This document shows, one piece after another, positions 52,421 through 62,876 of a DNA stretch of 64,000 nt. A program made the position numbers and the translations under genes. Source of the DNA: RGIG4079 sp045596365 (GTDB lineage Bacteria > Bacteroidota > Bacteroidia > Bacteroidales > Muribaculaceae); NCBI GenBank assembly GCA_045596365.1, contig JAZOCE010000019.1:121706-185705 (forward strand). Reading direction: 5' to 3'. Each line of letters opens with the position of its first letter. The stretch's first letter is position 1. The notes beneath the pieces were generated by a model that saw nothing but the letters and a program-made list of their open reading frames with translations, searched no databases and was not told the DNA's origin.

Positions 52421-55400
52421 ATGAATAAAATTACAATTCGTAGCATCATGTTAATGGTGCTGTTCTCTTTGGTATATGGTTGTAGTGATGAAATAGTTGA
52501 AACAACCACAACATCAGAGCAAATTCCCTTGATAATAAAAGGCTCTATTGAGCAAGAAAATATTTCTCGAGCCAATGAAAACGGCTTTGTAGATGGCGAC
52601 CGTATGGGAGTTTATGTCGTTGACTATGACAATGGCGTGCCTAACACATTGCAAGCCGAAGGCAACCGAGCTAATAACGCGTGTCTCACCTATTCGGCTA
52701 CCGATGGGACATGGACCGGAAACACACCCATTTATTGGCGCGACGATGTAACACCGGTTGATGTCATAGGCTACTATCCGTTTGTTAACTATATCGGTGA
52801 TGTCAATTCATTTAACTTTGAGGTCTCGGCCGACCAAAGCAAAGCTGCCGGCAATGGCGAAATGAGCGGATATGAAAAAAGTGATTTCCTTTGGGCAAAG
52901 AAAACCAAAGCATTACCAACAGATGGACAAATATATCTAAATTTTGAACATCGTTTGGCGGGTCTGAAAATTGTGTTGCAACAGGGAGAGGGTTTCACAA
53001 GTGAAGAGTGGAGCAAGTTGAAGCGTGCGGTAACTATTGAAAACACAGCCCTCTCGGCTCACATCAATATAAATACCGGTATTGCAACGCCGTTAGAGAC
53101 CGATGGAAGAAGTATCATTGCAGCTCCTCAAGGTGATGACATTTATCGAGCAATCACCATTCCACAGACTGTCGATGGTGGCAAATCACTCATCGGCGTA
53201 ACTATTGATGGGGTATCATATAAATATGCGCGCGAAGAGGCTACAAAATTAGAGCAGGGCAAGATGCACACATTTACGTTGAAGATAGACAAGAAAGAGG
53301 GTGGCGACTTCTCGCTCAGCTTGGTAAATGAGAGTATCGAGCCTTGGGAGAACGACAAATCTTCTCATGATTTCGCGTCGGTGGCATATACCATCATTAA
53401 TTGTCCTGTAGAGGGTACTTTAAAGGAATGTATCGCCAATGCCAACAAAAACCCACAGGAAATCATCAATCTTAAGATTGTCGGGAAATTAAATGGTGTG
53501 GATTTTGAATACATTTGCATCTCGCTCAGTCAGCTTCGTGCGCTCAATATCTATGAGACAACGACCTACGGCACTTTTGAGGTGAAAAAGGATGATCCAC
53601 TTAACACGTTTAGTCGTTATCGGGAAAATGTATTGCCCGATCAAGCGCTTTATAAGATGTCAAATCTCAACCATCTTGTTCTGCCTAAACAGTTGGAAAC
53701 TATTGGGTATTACGCATTAGGTGAGATAGGATTGGCTCATAATTCCACATTGGTTATTCCGAGTAGTGTTAAAGTGTTTGCTCCTGCTTGCTTGTATGGA
53801 ATAGGACAGGGTAATTTGATTCTTCCTGACTCTCTTGAATATATCGGAGCTTCTGCCCTTAGTCAGAATCAATGTGTTTTTAAGGTCCCTCTCAACAATA
53901 ATATATGGTATCTTGGAGATAGGGCTTTTTATAATTGGACACAATCACACTCTTCTGGATATTTTCGTTTGCCCGAATTTGTGAAGTATATTGGTGAGTA
54001 TTGTTTTCACAATTATGGCGAAAACTTGGATGGAGAAATCAATATACCGGCATCTATAACAACTATACCATTTGCATCTTTTGAGTCGATGCATTTTTCA
54101 AACGGTACTAAACTGACGTTTCATGACAAGGTAGCGAGAATTGAAAACAGAGCCTTTAGCAATATTCAGTTTAATAACAAAATTGTTTGGCCTGCCAGTC
54201 TCGTCAGTATCGGGAATAACGCATTTAGCGGTTGCAATTTTCGCGGTGGGATTGAGGATCTTCCTGATGGCTTGTCTAATTTAGGAAGCAGCGCTTTTGC
54301 CGGTTGCAAAAATCTACCTGATGATTTAAAGATACCTTTGAATCTGTCGCAGGTGTCACAAAATGCATTCTCCTCAACAAATATTAAATCGGTCGATATA
54401 TCCGGCTATACCGAGGTCATCGGCAATAACGCCTTTGCCAATTGTGAGAATTTGACTACTGTAAAGATTGGCAAGTATGTAGAGTCGATTGGTGCAATAG
54501 CCTTTGCGGGCTGTCTTGCCCTTAAAAGCGTAACCATACTGAATCCTGAGCCACCGGTCTTGTCAAGTGATGCCTTTGCAGGGTGTGATATGGACCATCT
54601 TATATTGGAGGTGCCGGAGCAATCGGTAAACAAATACCGCAATGCCTCGGGTTGGAGTGATTTCAAGTATATAACTGCCTATCATGAATTGGCAGTAAGC
54701 ATAGATGATATCTCATGTCTTGACAAGGGGATAATCCGCAATATAGTGGTTCGTAGTGAAGGAGAATGGGAAGTAACCGAATCTCCGTCTTGGTGTCATC
54801 TGTCGCAGACTACAAGCAATGTTCGCACAACCGAAGTTACCGTTTGTGTCGATGCATCAATATCGCCTCGCGAGGGGGAAATCGTATTTACATTAAAGGA
54901 CTCAGGTTATAAGACCTCTTGTCATGTATCACAATATGTGGCAGATGTGGCTGAGGACACAGAGATAGTTCTGCAGAAGGCAATAGAGGGCACACGTGAA
55001 ATCCCTGTTTTTATTGTGGGCGACGGTTTTACTGCGCAACAAATAGCCGAAGGCACATATTTGGAGACAATGAAGAAACGCATGGATGAATTTTTTGCTA
55101 TCGAGCCTTATAAAACCTATCGTAACTATTTTACGGTAACTACAGCATTGGCAGTTTCTCCTGAAGCGGGTATTGGTAGTGCGCAAACGCCTGTTGAGAA
55201 TAAGTTTGAAACCCTTGTTGACAGGGGCTTCTTCTGCGACTACGATGCACTGCGCCGGTATGTAAAGGATGTGTCGTCGGTTATCAGCGATGCTAATATA
55301 GGTAACGCTCTTGTACTCATAGCTGTGAACCTGAATACATTTGGCGGCACTACAAAAATTTTTGATGACGGACTGACCATCAGTTTCATCCCTGAGAGCC

Positions 55401-55852
55401 CGTATGATTATCCTTACGACACGCGTGGTTTGGTGCAGTATCATGCCGGAGGTTGCGGCTTTGGACGCTTGGCTGATGAAAGCGTATCGCACCAGGAATT
55501 CATCAATGCATGCCCATGTCCATTTTGTAATAGTCTTAAAGAATACTATGCCGGTCAAGCCAAAGGTTGGTATGGAAACATCTCTCTCAACTCTTCAATG
55601 AAGGCAGTACCATGGAGCCATCTTATCTTTGACCCGCATTACAGCGACATTGTGGATGTATTTGAAGGAGGTCTCGAACATGGTCGTGGAGTATTCCGCT
55701 CAGAGTCGCAGAGTTGTATGAGCACATACATACAATATTATAATACCATAAGTCGCGAACTTATTGTGCGCCGTATCATGGAATTGGCAGGAGAGACTTA
55801 TTCTTTTGAAAAGTTTGTAAGCAGGGATAGCAGGGAAGGATTACCACAATAG
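52421..55852 (+). CDS. Surface lipoprotein: fimbrillin-like + BspA LRR + BACON-like + M64 pseudopeptidase
   Basis: A 1143-aa protein. The lipobox ends at Cys21 (YGCSDE), with acidic residues that favour surface export. Residues ~30-305 are a fimbrillin-like (Mfa-like) domain: GDRMGVYVVDYDNG, DVIGYYPF, DFLWAK. Residues ~310-745 are BspA-type LRR_5 repeats (GNNAFSGC, IGNNAFANC). At ~755-850 is a BACON-like domain (VVRSEGEWEVTESPSWCHLSQ). From ~860 is the M64 fold (PVFIVGDGFTAQQI). The metal site is lost: QYHAGGCGFGRLADE stands where the paralogs have QHEAGGHGFGKFADE (His to Tyr1007, Glu to His1008, His to Cys1012). It is probably not a peptidase. First gene of the operon. Confidence 0.8.
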   Translation: MNKITIRSIMLMVLFSLVYGCSDEIVETTTTSEQIPLIIKGSIEQENISRANENGFVDGDRMGVYVVDYDNGVPNTLQAEGNRANNACLTYSATDGTWTGNTPIYWRDDVTPVDVIGYYPFVNYIGDVNSFNFEVSADQSKAAGNGEMSGYEKSDFLWAKKTKALPTDGQIYLNFEHRLAGLKIVLQQGEGFTSEEWSKLKRAVTIENTALSAHININTGIATPLETDGRSIIAAPQGDDIYRAITIPQTVDGGKSLIGVTIDGVSYKYAREEATKLEQGKMHTFTLKIDKKEGGDFSLSLVNESIEPWENDKSSHDFASVAYTIINCPVEGTLKECIANANKNPQEIINLKIVGKLNGVDFEYICISLSQLRALNIYETTTYGTFEVKKDDPLNTFSRYRENVLPDQALYKMSNLNHLVLPKQLETIGYYALGEIGLAHNSTLVIPSSVKVFAPACLYGIGQGNLILPDSLEYIGASALSQNQCVFKVPLNNNIWYLGDRAFYNWTQSHSSGYFRLPEFVKYIGEYCFHNYGENLDGEINIPASITTIPFASFESMHFSNGTKLTFHDKVARIENRAFSNIQFNNKIVWPASLVSIGNNAFSGCNFRGGIEDLPDGLSNLGSSAFAGCKNLPDDLKIPLNLSQVSQNAFSSTNIKSVDISGYTEVIGNNAFANCENLTTVKIGKYVESIGAIAFAGCLALKSVTILNPEPPVLSSDAFAGCDMDHLILEVPEQSVNKYRNASGWSDFKYITAYHELAVSIDDISCLDKGIIRNIVVRSEGEWEVTESPSWCHLSQTTSNVRTTEVTVCVDASISPREGEIVFTLKDSGYKTSCHVSQYVADVAEDTEIVLQKAIEGTREIPVFIVGDGFTAQQIAEGTYLETMKKRMDEFFAIEPYKTYRNYFTVTTALAVSPEAGIGSAQTPVENKFETLVDRGFFCDYDALRRYVKDVSSVISDANIGNALVLIAVNLNTFGGTTKIFDDGLTISFIPESPYDYPYDTRGLVQYHAGGCGFGRLADESVSHQEFINACPCPFCNSLKEYYAGQAKGWYGNISLNSSMKAVPWSHLIFDPHYSDIVDVFEGGLEHGRGVFRSESQSCMSTYIQYYNTISRELIVRRIMELAGETYSFEKFVSRDSREGLPQ

Positions 55853-55866
55853 AATAGGAGAAAGAT

Positions 55867-58800
55867 ATGAGATACAGATTTGATTTTTTAGGTATATTAA
55901 CCTCAGTATTGCTTGTCGGTTGTGCTGAAGACGATGTTTTTACGGGCAAGCCGATTGATCAGCAAGAGTTACAGATAGATGCAAGTATCCAACAGGAGTA
56001 TCTGTCGCGTGTCAATGATAATGGTTTTACGCAAGGCGATGCCATAGGTGTCTATGTGGTGGATTATGAAAATGGTAATCCTTGTGCATTGAAGACCGAT
56101 GGCAATCATGCCGACAATGTGAAGTTTACCTTCGGGGATACCGGTTGGTCAAGTGCAACACATCTATATTGGACCGACGACAAGACCTCTGTCGATGCTT
56201 ATAGCTATTATCCTTTTATGGAATCTATAGCTGATGTAGAGTCAATCCCATTTGCTGTAGAACATCGTCAGGATACCGAAGCTACAGCACAGAAGCCGGG
56301 GGGGTATGAAGAAAGTGATTTTCTTTGGGCAAAAGCATCGGGTGCGCATCCATTGGCTCCTATAATTCTTCATCATCAACATCTGATGGCTGGGATTCAG
56401 GTGTCGCTCATTGAGGGGGAAGGGTTTAACGGTGAATGGTCATCACTTGACAAAGCTGTTACTGTAACAAATACAAAGCTTGGTGCGCACATCAATCTTC
56501 AGACAGGAGTGGTAACGGTCGATGAAACAGACACTCAAGGCACCATAATCCCATATAATCGAGGTAATGAATGGCGATGTGTGGTAGTTCCTCAGACTGT
56601 TGAAGCGGCTAAGGATTTGATTCAGATTGTTATTGATGGAGATTTGTATGAATTATTGCGTTCTGAATCCACAACTTATCAGGCAGGTAAAATCAGTAAA
56701 TTTGCCATCAAAGTGGATAAACGCGAGAAAGGAGATTATCAATTCACACTTGTCAGTGAGAGTGTGGTGGCATGGGAGAATGATGAAATAAGTCATAAGG
56801 CTGAGGCTAAGGCATATATCACTGTTAATGTACCACAGGCAGGAGGATTGCAGGCGTCATTGGATGCGGCTGAACTCAGATGTGAGGAGATTACTAACCT
56901 AAAGCTGACCGGCAGAATCAATCAAAAAGATTTTGAATTCATGTTGTCGAATTTGACGTTTCTGGAAGCCCTTAATTTAAAAGATGTCAAAATCGTGGAT
57001 TGTTATTTTGATGGAGAAAGGGAAGACAACGTGATTCCGGATCATGCATTTTGGCGATATCCATATACGTTGGGCAACATAATGCCGACATTAAAATATA
57101 TAGTATTTCCCGATAATCTGAAAAAAATAGGTAGCTATGCTTTCAGAGGGACAACTTTGTGTCATGAAATTATTTTGCCTGAAGGATTGACTTATGTGGA
57201 CGATCATGCGTTTGATAATACAGACGTCAATGGTGAATTTGGTGAGGGCTCTAGTGGAATTTGGTACACCAATACGATACGTCGCATCAGCCTTCCTTCA
57301 ACGTTGAAACATATAGGTACCGGTGCTTTTGCCGGATGTCCCATTGAGCAGGAATTGTTATTGCCTGAAGAGTTGGAATATTTAGGCGCAGGTGCCTTTT
57401 CCTCTTGCAAAGGGTTAACGGGAGAGCTCCGAATTCCGCAGACCCTCACCACGATAGGTAACGCATGTTTCTATGAAAATAATTTTAATGGCAATCTCAA
57501 TATCCCCGCTTCTGTATCGGAGATAGGTGAAAAAGCTTTTGCAGGAACCGGATTTTCATCATTGACGCTCCATGAAGGGTTGAAGACCATACGTCTCTGG
57601 GCTTTTAGTGGCGGTACCTTTGATGGGGATCTTGTGTTGCCGTCAACAGTTACTGTGCTTGAAGCGTATGCCTTTGAACAAACCGGTTTCAAACATGTAT
57701 ATATGCCTGACAATTTTGAAGAAATTCCCGAAGGACTGTTCTATCGATGTAAAGAATTGATAGATACAGTTGTTATTCCGTCAAAAGTGAATCACATTGC
57801 TCAAAATGCTTTTTCAGGTTGTGAAAGGCTAACGGCTGTAGTTTTGCCAAAGAATCTACTTTCCATTGGCAGTGAGTGTTTTAGAAACTGTTACAGTCTT
57901 GACTATATACAATGTTTGTCAGAGACTCCTCCTGTTTTGGAGGGGAGTGGACATTTTAATGGTGTCGCTAAAGATAACGTTACGCTCGTAGTACCTAAAG
58001 GGTGTGTTGATGCATACAAGAATGCTCCCGGATGGGGAGAGTTTAAACGCATCTCTGAGTATCGCAATTTTATGTGTCGCCCGCAAATGGCACGCTTGCT
58101 GAACAAAGGGAATGTGCGAGACATTATACTGAATGCCGATGGCGCATGGACTGTAACCCATAGCCCGAGTTGGGCACATATCTCTGAAACTTCGGGAGAA
58201 AAGAAGACTCAGCTCACAGTAACTATCGATGCTTTGGCTCAAGGGGGTGGTAATCGCACCGATAGCATTGTGTTCAGCCTCGCAGGTGAAAACCATACCA
58301 CATGTTATAAAATAGAACAATATGATAGTCCATACGATGAAGATGCCTCATTGACGCTTCAGTCGGCAACAAAAGGAGATGGTATTAATCTCGTATTTAT
58401 TGGTGATGGCTATGATGCCAAAGATATCGCCGCCGGGGACTATTTGGATGATATGAAGCAACAAGTGGAGTATTTCTTCGATGTAGAGCCCTACAAGAGT
58501 TATCGTAACTATTTTAATGTATATACGGCATTTGCCATGAGTTACGAAAGTGGCATTGGAACACTGAACACGTTGCGAGACGTGAAATTCAATACAATGA
58601 CAGTCTCTTCAACAGGACGAATAACTACCGATTTTGATGCTGCGTTATACTATGCTGTTGATAATACTCCGGTAGCAGAGACTGATATAGATGCCTTGAC
58701 GTGTGTGTTAACTCCCAATACAACCGTGTATGACGGAGTAACGCAAATGTGGACGGGAACTCGAGGCGGTGCTGCCGTAGCCTTATGTCCGAAGAGCGAA

Positions 58801-59352
58801 GAGGAGTATCCATACGATGCACGTGGTATAGTTCAACATGAGGCGGGTGGTCATGGATTTGGAAAGTTTGCCGACGAGTACATCTATTATGCCGCATGGA
58901 TACAAACATGTAAATGTAATTATGGCCATGTAGCAGAACTAAAGGAGATGCAAGCTGTTGGTTGGGGTGAGAATCTTTCACTCGACGGCAAATACACGAC
59001 AGTACCATGGCGACATCTTATCAATGATAATCGATTTAATGATATAGTGGATATCTATGAAGGTGGTTATTTCCACTTGCGTGGGGTGTATCGCTCGGAA
59101 CAAAACTCTTGTATGAATAAGAATGTGCCTTATTATAGCACTTGGTGCCGTGAAATCATTGTTCGCCGCATCAAAATGTTGGCAGGGGAGACTTTTAACT
59201 TTGAGGACTTTGTAGCCAATGACAGTCGTGAGTGGGGACGGGATTTTACCATGTTGTCACGTAACCCACGGCAAGTAAATGTGAGCGCACCACGTCATGG
59301 ACAGGGACCTGTCATTTCCACATCGAAGCCTAAAAGACCTATAAATAAATGA
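55867..59352 (+). CDS. Surface lipoprotein: fimbrillin-like + BspA LRR + BACON-like + M64 metallopeptidase
   Basis: An 1161-aa paralog of the gene before it, 14 bases downstream. The lipobox Cys is residue 19 (VGCAEDD). Order: fimbrillin-like (GDAIGVYVVDYENG, ESDFLWAKASG), LRR_5 (GSYAFRGT, IGTGAFAGC, GEKAFAG), BACON-like (ILNADGAWTVTHSPSWAHIS) and M64 (IFVFIGDGYDAKDI is here LVFIGDGYDAKDI). The zinc motif HEAGGHGFGKFADE is intact (His991, Glu992, His996, Asp1003). M64 includes IgA-type peptidases of Bacteroides and Clostridium. The C-terminus is basic and Pro-rich (GPVISTSKPKRPINK). Its stop overlaps the next start (ATGA). Confidence 0.82.
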   Translation: MRYRFDFLGILTSVLLVGCAEDDVFTGKPIDQQELQIDASIQQEYLSRVNDNGFTQGDAIGVYVVDYENGNPCALKTDGNHADNVKFTFGDTGWSSATHLYWTDDKTSVDAYSYYPFMESIADVESIPFAVEHRQDTEATAQKPGGYEESDFLWAKASGAHPLAPIILHHQHLMAGIQVSLIEGEGFNGEWSSLDKAVTVTNTKLGAHINLQTGVVTVDETDTQGTIIPYNRGNEWRCVVVPQTVEAAKDLIQIVIDGDLYELLRSESTTYQAGKISKFAIKVDKREKGDYQFTLVSESVVAWENDEISHKAEAKAYITVNVPQAGGLQASLDAAELRCEEITNLKLTGRINQKDFEFMLSNLTFLEALNLKDVKIVDCYFDGEREDNVIPDHAFWRYPYTLGNIMPTLKYIVFPDNLKKIGSYAFRGTTLCHEIILPEGLTYVDDHAFDNTDVNGEFGEGSSGIWYTNTIRRISLPSTLKHIGTGAFAGCPIEQELLLPEELEYLGAGAFSSCKGLTGELRIPQTLTTIGNACFYENNFNGNLNIPASVSEIGEKAFAGTGFSSLTLHEGLKTIRLWAFSGGTFDGDLVLPSTVTVLEAYAFEQTGFKHVYMPDNFEEIPEGLFYRCKELIDTVVIPSKVNHIAQNAFSGCERLTAVVLPKNLLSIGSECFRNCYSLDYIQCLSETPPVLEGSGHFNGVAKDNVTLVVPKGCVDAYKNAPGWGEFKRISEYRNFMCRPQMARLLNKGNVRDIILNADGAWTVTHSPSWAHISETSGEKKTQLTVTIDALAQGGGNRTDSIVFSLAGENHTTCYKIEQYDSPYDEDASLTLQSATKGDGINLVFIGDGYDAKDIAAGDYLDDMKQQVEYFFDVEPYKSYRNYFNVYTAFAMSYESGIGTLNTLRDVKFNTMTVSSTGRITTDFDAALYYAVDNTPVAETDIDALTCVLTPNTTVYDGVTQMWTGTRGGAAVALCPKSEEEYPYDARGIVQHEAGGHGFGKFADEYIYYAAWIQTCKCNYGHVAELKEMQAVGWGENLSLDGKYTTVPWRHLINDNRFNDIVDIYEGGYFHLRGVYRSEQNSCMNKNVPYYSTWCREIIVRRIKMLAGETFNFEDFVANDSREWGRDFTMLSRNPRQVNVSAPRHGQGPVISTSKPKRPINK

Positions 59353-62300
59353 AAATAGAAATAAGAATAGATATGAAGGCAAGATATTTTCGTTTTTTTA
59401 CACAAGCCGGTATAAGTCAGATTGCAATGACGCTCATGTTGACAGCATGCAGTGAGAAAGACTTTATGGATAACGGAACAGATACAGCTATTCCTATGGA
59501 ATTCAATGCCGAATATCCGGTATTGTCGCGTGCAACGGATGCCGGTTTTGCCAATGGGGACTGTATAGGGATTTTTGTTGCCGATTATAATGATAATGTT
59601 CCTGAATCACTCTCTGATGGCACATTGCAAGCAGATAATCAGCCCTTCATTTATGATGAGGCAAGTGGCAAATGGAAGAGTGTTAAAACGCTATATTGGA
59701 AAAGTGAAAATGCGGCTGTAGATGTTGTCGGCTACTACCCTTATACCGATGGAATAGATAATCCTACGATGTATTCGTTTAGTATCGATACTCACCAGGA
59801 CCGTGCAGCCACAGAGACGCGTTTTGGCGGTTATGAGGCAAGCGACTTGTTGTGGGCAAAAAGCGAGAAAGCTCTACCTGACGATGGACCGATAAATCTT
59901 ACGTTCAGACACCTGATGGCAGGCATGACCATCGCTCTTGAAGAGGGTGATGGTTTTGAGGAACAGGAATGGACTGCATTACAGAAGCGAGTGCTTGTGT
60001 GCAATGCGGCAACATCAACTACAGTTAATCTGGAGACCGGTAGTGTAGCAGTGTCGGACCAAGGTGATGCGTCGATATATACATTGCCCTATGGGAACGA
60101 TTTCAGGGCTGTAGTGATACCTAAAAGCTATGATGCCGGGAGCGATATTTTGATAATTTCGGTAGGGGATCAAAGCTACAAGTTGAGAAAAGATGAACCG
60201 GTGGCTTTGCAGTCGGGTAAAATGCATAAATTCACTATCAAGGTGGATAAACGTCAGGGTGCTGGTGATTATGTGTTTACCTTGGTGGGTGAAAGCATTT
60301 CGGTGTGGCTTGACGATGAGGAGTTTCACGATGGCATTGTCAGACAGTATCTTATTGTCAACGTGGAAACCCCCGGGACGTTTAGTGAAACGTTGACAAA
60401 ACAGGGTGTTGACTATAGAGAAGTGCGTTCTTTGAAGGTTATTGGTAGAGTAAATGATGCTGACCTTTATTTTATGGGGGATATGCCTGTACTGCAAAAT
60501 CTGAATATGAAGGAGGTCATTATTGATAATTCGTATGATGGGCATGATGATCGTATTCCTGATGAAGCATTCATAGATGCACTTATCTCACACTTGGTTT
60601 TCCCGGATCGATTGCGGAGCATTGGATGGGCGGCTTTTAGAGGAGTGCCTATAACCGGTACTTTAATCTTTCCCGAAGGGTTGGAAGAAATTGGAGATGC
60701 AGCATTTAGTACTACGTACGCAAATAACGCCGGGGGGTTCAGAGTAGAATTTCCATCGACACTAAGAAAGATCAGTGATTGGGCATTTGGTGGAAATGGA
60801 GTTACATCTCCGGTAAGGGGGAACCTTCAATTTCCTGAAGGACTTGAGGTAATAGGCAAAAATGCTTTTTGGAACGGCTTGAGTATTTCAGGTACGCTTG
60901 AACTGCCGGAATCTCTGACGTATATTGGCAGTGATGCGTTCAACGGATGTAAGTTTACCGGTGATTTGGTCTTTCCTGATGGCTTTAAATCTGTTCCCTC
61001 ATCCTGTTTTGAGGATTGTTCTTTTAATGGTTGCCTTATATTAAAAGAAGGGGTAACGAATATTGGAGCAAAAGCATTTTATGGCTGTAAGTTTAGAGGA
61101 GAACTGGCACTACCTTCAACGGTGAGGGAAATAGGATTCGGCAGTTTTGCGGGTAATAATTTTTCAAGCGTTGTTCTGCCCGAAAAACTTCAGTTGCTGG
61201 GAGCAAAGGCTTTTATGCAGTGTCAGTATCTGCAAGGAGAAATAAGGATTCCTTCACATGTCGTAACGGTGCCTGAAGGATGTTTTAAGGATTGTCCGCT
61301 CATCACCGGAGTCGTGTTACATAAAAACATCTTGAGCATTGAAGCAGACGCTTTTACAAACGACATATATATCAAATCCATTATCTGCGAGAATCCGGAG
61401 CCTCCTCATCTTAATGAGACTGCATTTGGCAATGTGGTGAAAACTCAGATAAATGTGGAGGTGCCAAAGGAAGGATTACAACGCTACAAAACCGACAAAA
61501 CATGGCGTGAATTCACTCGTTTGTCGGAATATCGCAACTTTGTGTGTCGCCCGGCACGGGCTTGTGCGCTGACAACGGAGCGCCGGCAGACGCTCGTCTT
61601 GAATGCTGATGGCGATTGGAAGGTGATTCATCAACCTGATTGGGTAACGCTTTCGAAAACAGAGGGTAGCTTGAAAAGCGAGATTGTAGCAACCATAAGT
61701 GAGTTGCCTTCAGATGTGCCGTTGCGTGCAGATAGTATCGTGTTTCAGCTTGAAGGAACTGAGGTGGAGACCTATTGTGCATTGTCGCAGTATGGCTATG
61801 AGTATGGAGAGGATCAAATGGTGCAATTACAGCAACATAGCAAGGGTAATGGCATTAGTGTGTATTTCGTTGGAGACGGTTGGGATGCTGAGAGCATTGC
61901 ATCGGGTGCTTATATGAACCTTTGTCGAGAAGATATGGAGTATTTCTTCGGGTTGCCTCCCTATGACCGATTACGTGATTATTTTGATGTATATGCTTGT
62001 GTGGCTCTCAGCCAAGAGACCGGTGTGAGTACAATGAATATTAGCCGAGATACAAAATTCGGCACAATCTTTTCTGCCGGACAAGACGGAAGTTGTAGCG
62101 GTTATCCTGCTCGAATGATTCCATATGAGGAAGAGGTGTTTACGTATATAAGTAATCTGACCGGACGACAGGCAGGTAGTTGGTTTCAAAATGGCGATAT
62201 GTGGAAATCGCTGATTGTGTTGATTCCAAATACAACAGACTATACAGGATGTACATATTACTACGAAGATGGATCGGCCATATCGCTATGCCCACCGAGT

Positions 62301-62876
62301 GGTCGTTCATATCCAAATGATACTCGTGGCATTATTCAGCATGAGGCGGGTGGACACGGATTTGGAAAACTTGCAGATGAATCTATTTTGCAGAATAAAT
62401 ATGTCCCCCCAAAAATTGTAAATGAAATCAATAACTATAAATACCGGGGTTGGTATGCCAATATTTCGACAAACGGGATGATGACCGATGTGTCCTGGGC
62501 TGACATGATTTTTGACCCTCGCTACAGTAATTATGTGGATATCTTCGAAGGGGGATATGGCTACACTCGAGGTGTGTGGCGTTCAGAAGCCAATAGTTGT
62601 ATGAACTATGCCATTCCCTATTATAACGCTATCAGCCGATTGGATATTACGCGACGTGTGTTTAGCCTGGCCGGAGAGCCATTTTATATAGAAAGGGATT
62701 TTTACAGCGTGGATACAGATGAATGGGGTAGCGTAGCTGTAAATGCTCGTTCAACACACAATGTGCAGGAATTACAACCCATTCACTCTCATAATGCTCC
62801 AATTATGATGAAACGAGGTCAGTATAATCAATTATTCGAGAAACTAAAAAATAAAAGATATGAAATTAATCGTTAA
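59349..62876 (+). CDS. Surface lipoprotein: fimbrillin-like + BspA LRR + BACON-like + M64 metallopeptidase
   Basis: An 1175-aa paralog; ATG 59349 overlaps the previous stop. An internal Met at 59373 (MKARYFRFF) is an alternative start with a better signal peptide; the lipobox Cys is residue 34 (MLTACSEKD). Same domain order: fimbrillin-like (GDCIGIFVADYNDN, ASDLLWAKSEK), LRR_5 with KLQLLGAKAFMQC-type repeats, BACON-like (LVLNADGDWKVIHQPDWVTLS) and M64 (VYFVGDGWDAESI, HEAGGHGFGKLADE at His998, Glu999, His1003, Asp1010). The catalytic site is complete. The next gene begins 17 bases before its stop. Confidence 0.82.
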   Translation: MKIEIRIDMKARYFRFFTQAGISQIAMTLMLTACSEKDFMDNGTDTAIPMEFNAEYPVLSRATDAGFANGDCIGIFVADYNDNVPESLSDGTLQADNQPFIYDEASGKWKSVKTLYWKSENAAVDVVGYYPYTDGIDNPTMYSFSIDTHQDRAATETRFGGYEASDLLWAKSEKALPDDGPINLTFRHLMAGMTIALEEGDGFEEQEWTALQKRVLVCNAATSTTVNLETGSVAVSDQGDASIYTLPYGNDFRAVVIPKSYDAGSDILIISVGDQSYKLRKDEPVALQSGKMHKFTIKVDKRQGAGDYVFTLVGESISVWLDDEEFHDGIVRQYLIVNVETPGTFSETLTKQGVDYREVRSLKVIGRVNDADLYFMGDMPVLQNLNMKEVIIDNSYDGHDDRIPDEAFIDALISHLVFPDRLRSIGWAAFRGVPITGTLIFPEGLEEIGDAAFSTTYANNAGGFRVEFPSTLRKISDWAFGGNGVTSPVRGNLQFPEGLEVIGKNAFWNGLSISGTLELPESLTYIGSDAFNGCKFTGDLVFPDGFKSVPSSCFEDCSFNGCLILKEGVTNIGAKAFYGCKFRGELALPSTVREIGFGSFAGNNFSSVVLPEKLQLLGAKAFMQCQYLQGEIRIPSHVVTVPEGCFKDCPLITGVVLHKNILSIEADAFTNDIYIKSIICENPEPPHLNETAFGNVVKTQINVEVPKEGLQRYKTDKTWREFTRLSEYRNFVCRPARACALTTERRQTLVLNADGDWKVIHQPDWVTLSKTEGSLKSEIVATISELPSDVPLRADSIVFQLEGTEVETYCALSQYGYEYGEDQMVQLQQHSKGNGISVYFVGDGWDAESIASGAYMNLCREDMEYFFGLPPYDRLRDYFDVYACVALSQETGVSTMNISRDTKFGTIFSAGQDGSCSGYPARMIPYEEEVFTYISNLTGRQAGSWFQNGDMWKSLIVLIPNTTDYTGCTYYYEDGSAISLCPPSGRSYPNDTRGIIQHEAGGHGFGKLADESILQNKYVPPKIVNEINNYKYRGWYANISTNGMMTDVSWADMIFDPRYSNYVDIFEGGYGYTRGVWRSEANSCMNYAIPYYNAISRLDITRRVFSLAGEPFYIERDFYSVDTDEWGSVAVNARSTHNVQELQPIHSHNAPIMMKRGQYNQLFEKLKNKRYEINR

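Noticed and set aside
54929..55558. 209-codon open frame on the minus strand
   Set aside because: It is antisense to the M64 pseudopeptidase domain, whose similarity to the neighbours shows which frame is real.
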